DNA of 41,554 bases, taken from assembly GCA_927910885.1 (NCBI GenBank), contig CAKMOD010000075.1:1-41554 (forward strand), written 5' to 3'. The stretch comes from an uncultured Prevotella sp. (GTDB lineage Bacteria > Bacteroidota > Bacteroidia > Bacteroidales > Bacteroidaceae). Shown here piece after piece: positions 25,519 to 34,347 of the stretch. Positions within the stretch are counted from its first letter, which is position 1; every line of letters starts with the position of its first letter. The position numbers and the translations under genes are program-made. The notes beneath the pieces were generated by a model, which had not been told where the DNA came from, searched no databases, and saw only the letters and a program-made list of their open reading frames with translations.

Positions 25519-25841
25519 CTATTTCCTCTTCAAATACCGCATCCAAGCAAAGGGGCGACGATGTGATAGATAATCAAGGTTATTCATATTCTGATATGCT
25601 TCCCGTTCAAAGGAGAGGTTCATGTAGGCACGACCAGTCATTGGTAGACGTATAAGCCATTCAATGACATACCATAAATAAAAGGGAAGGATGAGCATTT
25701 CTAACATTTGTCGTGTATGAATACGCTCATGATTGATAATCTCCTTCGTTAGTTTAACGCCAGGATGAACAAAGAAGACCCAAGAATGTTGATGGCATCA
25801 TAATTCTTGGGCGGTAGATATTTCGTCCGAATAATCTTCAT
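25519..25841 (-). pseudogene. Small M56-like protein, one-base frameshift
   Basis: With one extra G in the GGG run at 25779-25781 (minus strand), the region encodes a 107-residue protein starting MKIIRTKYLPPKNYDAINI. It carries INHERIHTRQ, an HExxH zinc-protease-like motif, followed by two hydrophobic stretches (MLILPFYLWYVIEWLI) and a C-terminal WMRYLKRK. It resembles a stripped-down M56 peptidase core. The start codon overlaps the stop of the zinc-ribbon gene (TAATG), so they are one operon. As written, only the C-terminal 62 residues stay in frame with a start. Confidence 0.7.
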
Positions 25842-26341
25842 TAATCTATTTCAATAGATTCAACACGTGGTTTAGATGCTGCTGGAGCGATAGGCTGTAC
25901 CTCGCCAGACGAAGACTCAGAAGTGCTACTTTGTTTGTCTGCACTACTTGAAGAAGCATCGTTACTACTGCTCTTGTGGCTCGAACGATTACTTCTACGA
26001 ATACTATTAAACACCTTTTCAGCCTGTTCTTCCTCTTGTTTTTCGGTAGAGTCTTTAGCTGTTGTGTCTCTAACAATCGTGTCAAACTTAGCCTTATTGT
26101 TATCAGCTAAGTTTGAATCTGGCTCAATAGCAGTCTGTGTATACTCTGGATCGTTCTTATGTTGACCGTAATAATAGAATCCAAAGGCAACAAGGAAAAT
26201 CGTACCAAGGATAATAAAGGCAACCATCCCACGACCTAAGGTTGGACCATTGTCAGTATCATTATTATTCAATGGAGTATTGCAGTAAGGACAATTCTTA
26301 TCCTTCTCACTCACCTCATTATTACAATTACGACATTTCAT
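25841..26341 (-). CDS. Zinc-ribbon membrane protein
   Basis: About 166 residues from the ATG at 26341, chosen because it starts directly with the zinc ribbon MKCRNCNNEVSEKDKNCPYC (two CxxC pairs). One transmembrane segment follows (about residues 38-58, AFIILGTIFLVAFGFYYYG). The rest is a low-complexity, Ser/Glu/Lys-rich tail ending VESIEID. Such proteins are common in Bacteroidales and have no known role. The zinc ribbon should face the cytoplasm. It is coupled by TAATG overlap to the small M56-like gene, and a promoter lies at 26372-26379. Confidence 0.75.
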   Translation of the reverse strand: MKCRNCNNEVSEKDKNCPYCNTPLNNNDTDNGPTLGRGMVAFIILGTIFLVAFGFYYYGQHKNDPEYTQTAIEPDSNLADNNKAKFDTIVRDTTAKDSTEKQEEEQAEKVFNSIRRSNRSSHKSSSNDASSSSADKQSSTSESSSGEVQPIAPAASKPRVESIEID

Positions 26342-26371
26342 ATTTCTTTCTTTAGCTTTGATTTCTATCGG

Positions 26372-26379
26372 CAAAGGTA
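26372..26379 (-). promoter_or_regulatory. Promoter -7 element for the zinc-ribbon gene
   Basis: The minus strand reads TACCTTTG, an exact consensus match, about 31 bp upstream of the chosen ATG. This supports that start over the longer frame. Confidence 0.65.
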
Positions 26380-26441
26380 AAAGAAAAGGTAGAGATGACA
26401 AAAACGATTTGCCTTTTTATTCGTTTCTTCTTTCTTTTTTG

Positions 26442-26449
26442 TATCTTTG
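26442..26449 (+). promoter_or_regulatory. Promoter -7 element for the DUF3256 gene
   Basis: TATCTTTG matches TAnnTTTG about 60 bp before the ATG at 26510. It rules out the longer reading frame that begins at 26447. Confidence 0.65.
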
Positions 26450-26509
26450 CAGGGATTTTCAAGAGATGATATAATCATATTAAAAATAGAAAAGAAGGAT
26501 TTTTTCGAT

Positions 26510-27106
26510 ATGAAAAAGACATTGATAATTATATGCTTCCTTGCTTGTTGGCTGAGTGTATCTGCTCAAAGCCTGCGTGAAGTGTGGGTAGAAATGCCTG
26601 ATAGTATACTGCCTTATCTTAGCAAGAGTCAGCGTACAGAGTTGGCAGACTATGTTGATATGAAAGCTGATCCTGCGGTCTTGAATTCCTTTGGTGATTC
26701 TGTAAGGATTGAACGTATGACCAATAACTATCTTTTAGTTAAAGCAAATGAGGTGACTCGTTTGGAAATCAAGTTGTTGGACAATAACACAATGGCATTA
26801 GTTCAGACATGGATGGCACCTGCTGCAGAAAGTAAGTTGAGTCTTTTCAATCTCCAATGGCAGCCAAAAGAGGTGGTTGTGGGTTACCAAGAGAATATCA
26901 TAAAACCGGAATCAATGAGTGATGAGGACTTTGCAGAATTGAAGACATTGATGCTTCCTCGCCTAAAAGAATATCGATTGTCAGCAGATAGTAACTCGTT
27001 ATCAGTAAGTTGGAACTATCCATTGCTTTCTAAGAAGGATGTCAAGCGTGTCACGGAGTTATTAAGGCCACAGATACTTAACTGGACTGGGAAAGATTTT
27101 CGATAG
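26510..27106 (+). CDS. DUF3256 family secreted protein
   Basis: About 198 residues with a signal peptide (KKTLIIICFLACWLSVSAQS). The mature part matches the Bacteroidetes DUF3256 family: an early VEMPDSILPYLSKSQRTEL, then TNNYLLVKA and LVQTWMAPAAES, where the family usually has a conserved VxTxxxPAxDS. No function is known. The product is probably periplasmic. The start was chosen for the signal peptide and the promoter position. It may be followed directly by the transporter gene, which also has its own promoter. Confidence 0.8.
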   Translation: MKKTLIIICFLACWLSVSAQSLREVWVEMPDSILPYLSKSQRTELADYVDMKADPAVLNSFGDSVRIERMTNNYLLVKANEVTRLEIKLLDNNTMALVQTWMAPAAESKLSLFNLQWQPKEVVVGYQENIIKPESMSDEDFAELKTLMLPRLKEYRLSADSNSLSVSWNYPLLSKKDVKRVTELLRPQILNWTGKDFR

Positions 27107-27123
27107 TAAAAAACGATTGCACA

Positions 27124-27155
27124 TTTGGCGGTTTCTGATAAAATCACTACTTTTG
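27124..27155 (+). promoter_or_regulatory. Promoter of the nucleoside transporter gene
   Basis: TTTGG (27124-27128) and TACTTTTG (27148-27155) have standard spacing, 27 bp before the ATG at 27182. The longer frame starting at 27125 would overlap the promoter and is unlikely. Confidence 0.65.
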
Positions 27156-27181
27156 TGCTCGTAAAAAAAATAGCTTATAGC

Positions 27182-28444
27182 ATGAATTTGAAGGTACGTT
27201 TAGCATTGATGAACTTCTTGGAGTTCGCAGTGTGGGGAGCTTATTTGACCTCTATGGGTCGTTATCTTGGTAATATCGGTATTGGTCCTGAGATTGGCTA
27301 TTTCTACTCAATGCAAGGTGTGGTGTCAATCTTTATGCCTGCTTTGATAGGTATAGTTGCTGACCGTTGGGTACCTGCCCAGCGTTTGTTAGGCTTCTGT
27401 CATCTGCTTGCAGGCTTGTTTATGTTTGCGACAGCAGGCTATGGCTTGAGCGTTGGCGACCATGCAGAATTCTCTACGATATTCACACTTTATTCGCTTT
27501 CTGTTGCCTTCTATATGCCAACCTTAGCTCTCTCAAACTCTGTTGCTTACAGTGCTTTGAGTAATGCTGGTATGGATACAGTGAAAGCCTTCCCGCCTAT
27601 TCGTGTGTTCGGTACGATTGGTTTTATCCTTACCATGTGGTTGGTTGACCTCTTAGGTTTCCAAAGCAACCAGAATCAGTTTATTACTTCAGGTGTGGTA
27701 AGTATCCTTCTCTTCCTTTATACCTTTACATTACCTAAGTGTGCAGTTAATAAAGGCACTGAACAGAAGAGTTTTGTGGACGCCTTTGGTTTACGTGCTT
27801 TTGCCTTATTCAAGGAGAAGAAGATGGCAATCTTCTTTATCTTCTCAATGTTATTGGGCGTGAGTCTTCAGATTACCAATAGCTTTGCCAATCCATTCCT
27901 ATTTAGTTTTGGTGCCCAACCAGAGTTTGTAAACTCTTTCGGAGTACAGCATGCTAATATTTTGATTAGTCTTTCACAGGTTAGTGAGACTTGTTGTATT
28001 CTTCTGATTCCATTCTTTATGCGTCATTATGGTATTAAGAATGTGATGTTGATAGCTATGTTTGCATGGGTATTGCGCTTCGGTTTGTTTGGTGTTGGTA
28101 ATCCAGGCTTCCCAGGTATCTTGATGTTCGTACTTTCAATGATTGTTTATGGAGTAGCCTTTGACTTTTTCAATATCTCAGGTTCACTCTTTGTTGATAA
28201 TAGTACGGAGCCAGCTCTTCGTTCTTCTGCACAAGGTTTGTTCATGTTGATGACCAATGGTGTTGGTGCAACAGTAGGAACATTGGCAGCTCAAGCTATT
28301 GTAAACGCCTATACACATCCACAGACTGTGGGTTCAGATACGTTGACAGTAGGTGATTGGCAGTCTTGCTGGTTCATCTTCGCAGGCTATGCCTTTGTTG
28401 TAGGTGTCTTGTTTGCTATTATCTTCCGACCAAAGAAGGCATAA
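27182..28444 (+). CDS. Nucleoside:proton symporter, MFS type
   Basis: About 420 residues in 12 predicted membrane segments, of the NupG/XapB-like nucleoside symporter family. Typical marks are MNFLEFAVWGAYLTSMGRYL in the first segment, GIVADRW after the second, FPPIRVFGTIGF in the fifth, and FFNISGSLFVDN late in the protein. It imports nucleosides across the inner membrane driven by the proton gradient. Together with the deoxynucleoside kinases elsewhere in the window it indicates active nucleoside salvage. Confidence 0.92.
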   Translation: MNLKVRLALMNFLEFAVWGAYLTSMGRYLGNIGIGPEIGYFYSMQGVVSIFMPALIGIVADRWVPAQRLLGFCHLLAGLFMFATAGYGLSVGDHAEFSTIFTLYSLSVAFYMPTLALSNSVAYSALSNAGMDTVKAFPPIRVFGTIGFILTMWLVDLLGFQSNQNQFITSGVVSILLFLYTFTLPKCAVNKGTEQKSFVDAFGLRAFALFKEKKMAIFFIFSMLLGVSLQITNSFANPFLFSFGAQPEFVNSFGVQHANILISLSQVSETCCILLIPFFMRHYGIKNVMLIAMFAWVLRFGLFGVGNPGFPGILMFVLSMIVYGVAFDFFNISGSLFVDNSTEPALRSSAQGLFMLMTNGVGATVGTLAAQAIVNAYTHPQTVGSDTLTVGDWQSCWFIFAGYAFVVGVLFAIIFRPKKA

Positions 28445-28472
28445 TTACATACGGATAAATCGTATAGAAGTA

Positions 28473-29021
28473 ATGAGTAAAGTTCAACTTATATATGAAG
28501 GTGTCTCACAGATAGTAGGAGGTCCAGAGTTAGGACTCCTCGTTCTGTCTGACCTTACACATACAAGGCAGATTGCTATTGTATGTGATAAACATATGGA
28601 GGTTGAACTTGGTTTGCGAACAGGTGAGAAGTCTATTACAGAAAGACTGTTGCCAGAAGTGCTTTGTAGTGTGAATCCTTTGATGACAAGTGAGCATTAC
28701 GAAATACTCTTTAATTCTATTATTGATGGACAATACAAGGCTCTCTTAGTGAATAAAGACGATTTAACGCTTACACCTATACGTGCTTCTGATGCTGTAT
28801 TGTTGGCACATGTGGCAAAGTTGAATATCTTTATGGAGGAGCATCTCTTTAAACGTCAAAGTGTGGATAGCAGTACAAGCCAGAATAAGATGGCTTTACC
28901 TTTAAATGCTCTAAGTTTTGAGATGCTACATCATGCCTTGGAGAAAGCTATAGAAGACGAGAATTATGAGCTTGCTTCTATGCTCAGAGATGAAATGAAG
29001 AATAGAGCAAAGGAGCCTTGA
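28473..29021 (+). CDS. Bifunctional nuclease family protein with UVR motif
   Basis: About 182 residues from the ATG at 28473, chosen because the longer frame overlaps the transporter. The N-terminal domain (to about 130) matches the bifunctional nuclease family (DUF151) with LGLLVLSD and DGQYKALL. The C-terminal 40 residues form a UVR motif (LEKAIEDENYELASMLRDEMKNR), the helix pair by which UvrB and UvrC interact. That fusion is common in Bacteroidetes and suggests a link to DNA repair or nuclease complexes; the actual role is unproven. Confidence 0.88.
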   Translation: MSKVQLIYEGVSQIVGGPELGLLVLSDLTHTRQIAIVCDKHMEVELGLRTGEKSITERLLPEVLCSVNPLMTSEHYEILFNSIIDGQYKALLVNKDDLTLTPIRASDAVLLAHVAKLNIFMEEHLFKRQSVDSSTSQNKMALPLNALSFEMLHHALEKAIEDENYELASMLRDEMKNRAKEP

Positions 29022-29098
29022 TTACAAAACTAATTAAGAACGCATAAGCCTCATACTATACATTCTTTCTTAGGAAGACGATGTTATAAAACCAGAGA

Positions 29099-29833
29099 AT
29101 GAAAGAAGCAAGATATTTTTATGTCCCTAATGCAGCTCTTGAAATGGAGTTGCCTACAGAGGAGGCCGTTCATGCAACACGTGTACTTAGATTAAAAGAA
29201 GGTGATGAACTTTTCCTTATGGATGGTGAAGGTTGCTTCTATCAAGCTGAAGTTGCATTGGCAACCTCTAAGAAGTGCCTTTATACAATCAAAGAGACAC
29301 TGCAGCAAGACCTTGTTTGGCGTGGAAAGATTCATCTTGCCATTGCTCCAACAAAGGACATGGGACGTATAGAGTGGATGACAGAGAAGGCTACAGAGGT
29401 AGGTTTTGATGAGATTAGCTTCTTAGACTGTAAATTCTCTGAGCGTAAGACTTTACGTGTAGATCGTATAGAGAAGATTGTAGTTTCAGCAATGAAGCAA
29501 AGTCGAAAAGGCTGGAAACCTATCGTAAACCCTATGACTCCTTTTCATTCCTTTATAGAGAACTGTTCTAACAATGGACGAAAATATATTTGCCATTGTT
29601 ATCAAGAGATTCCTCGAACAGACTTCTTTACCGCTATTACCCAAGAAGGCTCGTCTTCGTCCGAAGAAGATATTACCGTATTAGTCGGTCCAGAAGGCGA
29701 TTTCTCTATTGATGAAGTACGTTTCGCTTTGGAGCATGGATTTGAGAGTGTAACATTGGGTAATAGCCGTTTACGAACAGAGACTGCAGGACTTAGTGCC
29801 GTTATGATGTCACAGCTTGCACGTAGAGTGTAA
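29099..29833 (+). CDS. rsmE: 16S rRNA m3U1498 methyltransferase RsmE
   Basis: A 244-residue SPOUT-class enzyme that methylates U1498 of 16S rRNA. An N-terminal PUA-like domain (HATRVLRLKEGDELFLMDG) is followed by the catalytic domain. The latter has KATEVGFDEISFLDCKFSERK, VSAMKQSRKGWKP, the cofactor-binding VGPEGDFS, and TLGNSRLRTETAG forming the trefoil knot. Length and motif order are standard. It follows the bifunctional nuclease gene after 77 bp. Confidence 0.95.
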   Translation: MKEARYFYVPNAALEMELPTEEAVHATRVLRLKEGDELFLMDGEGCFYQAEVALATSKKCLYTIKETLQQDLVWRGKIHLAIAPTKDMGRIEWMTEKATEVGFDEISFLDCKFSERKTLRVDRIEKIVVSAMKQSRKGWKPIVNPMTPFHSFIENCSNNGRKYICHCYQEIPRTDFFTAITQEGSSSSEEDITVLVGPEGDFSIDEVRFALEHGFESVTLGNSRLRTETAGLSAVMMSQLARRV

Positions 29834-29914
29834 GCTGTTTTTGTGTGTATAAGGTAAGAATAGTTGATGAATACTTCTAAAAATATATATGAGTAATTGC
29901 AATTATCATATTTC

Positions 29915-29980
29915 GCACCAATGGTGTTAAGCCTTCGCACAATGTGTGCTAAGCCTCCGCACATGATGTGCGGAGCATCA
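29915..29980 (-). repeat. 22-bp palindromic repeat array, family 1, copy C
   Basis: Three units of 22 bp (29915, 29937, 29959). The first two carry the linker in reverse (TTAAGCCTT and TAAGCCTCC); the third has it forward (GGAGCATCA). Cores are CACCAATGGTG, GCACAATGTGTGC and the perfect palindrome GCACATGATGTGC. Confidence 0.85.
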
Positions 29981-30134
29981 ATACGACAGCAAATAATGGA
30001 TAGAATCGTCCTTTATGGACATTAGTTAAAATGCAACAAGACAAATAACAGGTAATAGAACACTAATAATCAAGTTATATGATAAAAAGTTTATCGAGTG
30101 CAATAGAATTATTTTTTTTCATTGTTCTCCCGTG

Positions 30135-30162
30135 TTTGTATCAAAAAAAATGCTTAATTTTG
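30135..30162 (+). promoter_or_regulatory. Promoter of the Oar-like receptor gene
   Basis: TAATTTTG (30155-30162) matches the -7 consensus, with TTTG at 30135-30138 upstream. The leader is about 45 nt. Confidence 0.6.
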
Positions 30163-30214
30163 CAGCATACATTTAAATAACGTTATTATTTATATTAAAT
30201 TTTTTAGCTAAACT

Positions 30215-33200
30215 ATGCAGAAAAGATTACTTTTCTTTATTACGTTGTTGCTTGCAATGACAACTACTGTCATGGCACAGGTTACAACTTCAGGAATCAG
30301 CGGTAAGGTTGTATCTCAGGGTGAAGATGTTATTGGTGCTACCATTACTGCGACCCACCAACCTTCAGGAACTGTTTACCGTGCTGTGACGAACATCGAT
30401 GGCCGTTACACTATTCAAGGTATGCGCGTCGGTGGTCCTTACAAGGTGACCGTAGCTTACATTGGTCAGAAGACAAAGACTTTTGATAATGTAACACTCC
30501 GTCTGGGTGAGACGGAAGATCTCTCTTGTTCTCTTCAAGACGATACCAAGGAACTTCAAGAAGTTGTTGTAAAGGGTAGTGCAGGTGTCAACGCAACCAA
30601 GACTGGTGCTGCACAGAGTATCAGTTCAAAACAGATTGCTGATATGCCAAGTATTACTCATGGTATCGCTGATGTTGCTCGACTTAATCCACAGTTGACA
30701 ACAACAAATAGTGGTGCAATGTCTTTTGCTGGTACCAGTAACCGTTACAACTCTTTCATGATTGACGGTGCTGCCAACAATGACGTGTTCGGTCTTTCTG
30801 GTGATGGAACGAATGGCGGTAGAGCCGGTGCGCAGCCAGTATCAATGGAAACTATTGAGCAGATTCAGGTGAACGTTGCTCCTTTCGACGTTCGTCAAGG
30901 TGGTTTTACTGGTGGTGCTATCAATGCTATTACCAAGAGTGGTACCAATAATTTCCACGGTAGTGTTTATGGCTTTGGTAATAATCAGAACTTGGTTGGA
31001 TCAAAATATCCTCTCGCAGATGGTGGTTATGCTCCAAAGTTCAACAAACAGCAAGAGTATAATATCGGTGTAACCTTGGGTGGTCCGATTATCAAAGATA
31101 AGTTATTCTTCTTTGCAAACTATGAAAAAACCAACAAGACCTATCCCAACCTTTATTCTTTAGGCTCTGAGCAGTCAGCTGTTGATGCAGCAAAGGCAAA
31201 TGATATCTTGGTTAAGATTGCTGATATCGCTAATCGTCAAGGTGTAAACTTCCCAACAGCACTTTCTAACAGTGATATTTATACAAAGAGTAATAAGGTA
31301 GGTTTGAAGCTCGACTGGAATATCAATGAGACCAATAAAGCCTCTCTTCGTTGGAGTCTTGTTGATGCAGTTCAGTTGAATAATGCTGGTTCACGAACAG
31401 CTGTTAATGGTAGTAGCTATGCTTTCCCATTTGAAAGTACTACCAATTCATTCATTGCAGAGTTGCAGAGTCGTATCTCTCCGTCTGTTGCTAATGAGGC
31501 TCGTGCAAGCTATGTACGTGTAAGAGACAATCGTGCTATCTCTGGTGAATATCCTAATGTTACTATCAATAACGTCGGTGGTGGTGCAGTAAACTTAGGT
31601 ATTGACCGTTCTTCTATGGCTAACCGCTTGGATCAGGACATCTATACATTGGAAGATAACTTGACTTGGTATAAGGGTAATCATACCTTTACATTTGGTA
31701 CTCACAACGAATTGTATAAGTTTACAAATCTCTTCCTTCAGGATCTCTTTGGTAGTTATACCTTCAAGAACTATGATTCTTTCGTAAGCTACTACAATGA
31801 TTATGTTAATGGAACTATCGATCCAAAGAAGTCATATATTAACTTGTATCGTTATGGTCATGCAAATGTTGACGTAACAGGTAACCCACGTTGGGAATCT
31901 TCATTCGGTGCGGCTCAGTTGAGTTTCTATGCACAGGATAAGTGGGATGCAACCACAAACTTCCAGTTGACTTATGGTTTGCGTATGGATATTCCAATTA
32001 TCATGGATACCCCTACAGCAAATGAGCCATTTGCTCAGTATGCAGAGACAAAGGGATGGAATGTTAAGACTAATCAGCGTTTGGCAAGTAGTCCTCTTTT
32101 TAGCCCACGTGTAGGTTTCCGTTGGGATATCAAGAAAGATCGCAGATTTATTCTCCGTGGTGGTGCTGGTGTGTTCACTGGTCGTATACCTTTTGTTTGG
32201 ATTAGCAACAACTATGCTAATACTGGTATCCAGGTTTCATCATACAATGTTAACTCTCCAACAGGCTTGGATTTGTTGCTTGACCCTAATGGACAGGAGG
32301 CAAATGCTAATAAGTTAAAGGCATTAGGAAGTCAGACTATCAATGTTTACGATCGTAACTTTAAGTATGCTCAGAATCTTCGTTTCAACCTTGGTTTCGA
32401 CTTTAATGTGTTAGGTATCAACTGGACAGCCGAGGCTATCTACTCAAAGACATTGAATGATATCCTTTATGAGAATCTTGCTTACGAGCAGACTGGTAAG
32501 ACCTTTGGTGAAGTCTATGGTAGTGCAGGTGCTCCAGTAGAAGACAGTCGTCCACTTTTCTCTAAGGTAACTGCAGGAAGTCCTTATACAAATGTTTATA
32601 AACTCAGCAATACTTCAAAGGGTTATACAATGAACTTGAGCTTGAAGGCTGAGAAGCATTTTGACTTCGGACTTGACTTGATGGCAAGTTATACTTGGAC
32701 AAAGGCTATGAGTGTCAATAATGGTAGCTCATCTGTTGCAGAGAGTAACTGGAGATATAATTATACTTATCGTAACCCTAACGACCCAGAGTTGGGCTAT
32801 TCTGCTTACAATATTCCTCACCGTATTCAGGCTTCTGCTTACTATCACATAAACTATGGTGCACAGAAGCAGTGGCAGACTACTGTAGGTCTTATCTATC
32901 AGGCTAAGAGTGGCTCTCCATATAGTATCTATTATTATGGTGATGTTAACGAAGATGGCGCAAATGGTAACGACCTCTTCTTTATCCCAACAGATGCTCA
33001 GATTGATAAGATGCAGTTTGAAGAGACTAACTTCTCTGCTAATGCACTTACGAAAACAGTCTTTGGTGATAACTTTACTGCACCTAAGTTGACTGCTGAT
33101 ATGCAGCGTGCAATGATGAAGCATTGGATTGGCAATGACTCTTACATGAAGAATCATCGTGGTGAATACTACAAGCGTTATGCTGATAACCTCGCTTTCG

Positions 33201-33475
33201 AACATCACTTCGATGTTCACTTTGCACAGAAGTATAGCTTCAAGGTGGGTGGTCAGATTAATTCTCTTGAGTTGAGCTTCGATATCATTAATGCTGGTAA
33301 CATGCTGAATAAGAACTGGGGTCATACCTATGGTGATGGTTTCGGTGTTTACTATAGTCCAGTTAACTATCAGAGAAATGGTCGTTACCAGTTCACTGGT
33401 GGTTATGCAACACGTAACTATAGCGATTACTATAGCCGTTGGCGTGGTCAGCTTGGCTTGCGTTACACATTCTAA
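30215..33475 (+). CDS. Oar-like TonB-dependent outer-membrane receptor
   Basis: A 1086-residue outer-membrane protein. A signal peptide ending MAQ is followed by a carboxypeptidase-regulatory-like beta domain (about 25-110: GISGKVVSQGEDVIGATI, NIDGRYTIQGM), a plug domain (about 120-240: MSFAGTSNRYNSFMIDGAANND, GGFTGGAINAITKSGTNNFHG) and a long beta-barrel ending in LGLRYTF with the terminal Phe. This is the Oar/OmpA-like group of TonB receptors rather than SusC, and no SusD partner follows. The substrate is unknown; such proteins are often abundant surface antigens. It is a single-gene unit with promoter and terminator. Confidence 0.93.
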   Translation: MQKRLLFFITLLLAMTTTVMAQVTTSGISGKVVSQGEDVIGATITATHQPSGTVYRAVTNIDGRYTIQGMRVGGPYKVTVAYIGQKTKTFDNVTLRLGETEDLSCSLQDDTKELQEVVVKGSAGVNATKTGAAQSISSKQIADMPSITHGIADVARLNPQLTTTNSGAMSFAGTSNRYNSFMIDGAANNDVFGLSGDGTNGGRAGAQPVSMETIEQIQVNVAPFDVRQGGFTGGAINAITKSGTNNFHGSVYGFGNNQNLVGSKYPLADGGYAPKFNKQQEYNIGVTLGGPIIKDKLFFFANYEKTNKTYPNLYSLGSEQSAVDAAKANDILVKIADIANRQGVNFPTALSNSDIYTKSNKVGLKLDWNINETNKASLRWSLVDAVQLNNAGSRTAVNGSSYAFPFESTTNSFIAELQSRISPSVANEARASYVRVRDNRAISGEYPNVTINNVGGGAVNLGIDRSSMANRLDQDIYTLEDNLTWYKGNHTFTFGTHNELYKFTNLFLQDLFGSYTFKNYDSFVSYYNDYVNGTIDPKKSYINLYRYGHANVDVTGNPRWESSFGAAQLSFYAQDKWDATTNFQLTYGLRMDIPIIMDTPTANEPFAQYAETKGWNVKTNQRLASSPLFSPRVGFRWDIKKDRRFILRGGAGVFTGRIPFVWISNNYANTGIQVSSYNVNSPTGLDLLLDPNGQEANANKLKALGSQTINVYDRNFKYAQNLRFNLGFDFNVLGINWTAEAIYSKTLNDILYENLAYEQTGKTFGEVYGSAGAPVEDSRPLFSKVTAGSPYTNVYKLSNTSKGYTMNLSLKAEKHFDFGLDLMASYTWTKAMSVNNGSSSVAESNWRYNYTYRNPNDPELGYSAYNIPHRIQASAYYHINYGAQKQWQTTVGLIYQAKSGSPYSIYYYGDVNEDGANGNDLFFIPTDAQIDKMQFEETNFSANALTKTVFGDNFTAPKLTADMQRAMMKHWIGNDSYMKNHRGEYYKRYADNLAFEHHFDVHFAQKYSFKVGGQINSLELSFDIINAGNMLNKNWGHTYGDGFGVYYSPVNYQRNGRYQFTGGYATRNYSDYYSRWRGQLGLRYTF

Positions 33476-33496
33476 GATGTAAGATAAAACTATATA

Positions 33497-33534
33497 AAAA
33501 GCAGAGACTCTTCTTGGGGTCTCTGCTTTTTTTG
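33497..33534 (+). terminator. Terminator of the Oar-like gene
   Basis: AAAAGCAGAGAC (33497-33508) pairs perfectly with GTCTCTGCTTTT (33519-33530), followed by more T. It lies 21 bp past the stop codon. Confidence 0.92.
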
Positions 33535-33633
33535 TTACCTTTGTGCTTGATAGACTGCATTCGGTAATCTGTGAGTAAACGTTCATAGCATCCATTTGCA
33601 TTATCTTTATATAAAAATTAAAAACCATACATT

Positions 33634-33966
33634 ATGATTATTGATTTTGACAAGATTACTGAAGAGCATATTGAAGGCTTTAAAGGGGGTGAAGGAAAAT
33701 TAGATGTGCGTGCTTTTGTAGATGATCAAGCACGTATCATGTACTCAACCTTGCGTCCTGGTGCAAATAGTGGAAAGCATCAGCATGTGGGTTCTTTTGA
33801 GGTTATGTATGTTATTAGTGGTGAACTGACTGTTCATTATGACGATACAACAGAAGTTGCGAGGGTAGGACAGTTACATTATTGTCCAGAAGGACACTTC
33901 CATTGGTTTGAGAACTGCACAGACCATGACGTAGTTTACCTTGCTATTGTTCCAACATTGAGATAA
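33634..33966 (+). CDS. Small cupin-domain protein
   Basis: A 110-residue single-domain cupin. Metal-ligand pattern HQHVGSFEVMYVISGEL in the first cupin motif (two His and a Glu) and CPEGHFHWFENCTD in the second is complete, so it should bind a metal. Such small cupins may be sugar isomerases, dioxygenases or regulators; the substrate cannot be inferred. It stands alone, and a long AT-rich inverted repeat follows it at 33977-34030. Confidence 0.88.
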   Translation: MIIDFDKITEEHIEGFKGGEGKLDVRAFVDDQARIMYSTLRPGANSGKHQHVGSFEVMYVISGELTVHYDDTTEVARVGQLHYCPEGHFHWFENCTDHDVVYLAIVPTLR

Positions 33967-33976
33967 AGACGAATTC

Positions 33977-34030
33977 TTTTCATGAAAAAAATATTTATTG
34001 TCGTGAAGAAAAATATTTCTTTCATGAAAA
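33977..34030. repeat. AT-rich inverted repeat with TTTCATGAAA boxes
   Basis: The arms 33977-33998 and 34009-34030 are complementary over 22 bp with two mismatches. Each arm contains the 10-bp palindrome TTTCATGAAA. It may act as a terminator for the cupin gene or as a paired binding site. Confidence 0.75.
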
Positions 34031-34225
34031 TAATTTAGAAATAGGTAACTATCGGTAGGTTAACAAGGGGAAATTAGGAAATAAAACGGTAACTTAACAT
34101 ACCTGTTTTATGCCCAATTAAAAACGTATTCATACCTAAAAATAAATAGGCTTAGGATAAGTTACTTGCCACAAACAACTTGTCAAATCGTAAATCCATT
34201 AACTCGTTAACTTTCTGCCACTTTC

Positions 34226-34258
34226 TTTTGCCATTATAATAAAAAAGGAGTATCTTTG
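34226..34258 (+). promoter_or_regulatory. Promoter of the gene at 34348
   Basis: TTTTG (34226-34230) and TATCTTTG (34251-34258) have near-standard spacing. The leader is about 85 nt. Confidence 0.65.
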
Positions 34259-34347
34259 CGAAAGACAAACAGATACACTCCTACACCTAAGTTTTTCACT
34301 TTTCAATCTTTGAAGAAAGAGAGGGTAGGGGATGGGAATTTACGATT

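Larger units (their letters stand above)
29834..30214. other. Intergenic region with repeat array and promoter
   Basis: 381 bp between rsmE and the Oar-like gene. It holds a palindromic repeat array (29915-29980) and the receptor promoter (30135-30162). I see no gene. Confidence 0.65.
33967..34347. other. Intergenic region with inverted repeat and promoter
   Basis: 381 bp of AT-rich DNA between the cupin gene and the gene at 34348. Apart from the inverted repeat (33977-34030) and the promoter (34226-34258) I see only short stretches such as GGTAAC/GTTAAC repeats and no reading frame. Confidence 0.6.

Noticed and set aside
30215..33475. SusC-type glycan receptor
   Set aside because: No SusD-like gene follows and the plug region matches the Oar-like group better.
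32729..33628. 299-codon minus-strand frame opposite the Oar-like gene
   Set aside because: It is antisense to a clearly coding beta-barrel gene, has a non-protein-like composition and no promoter; it is a shadow of the real frame.
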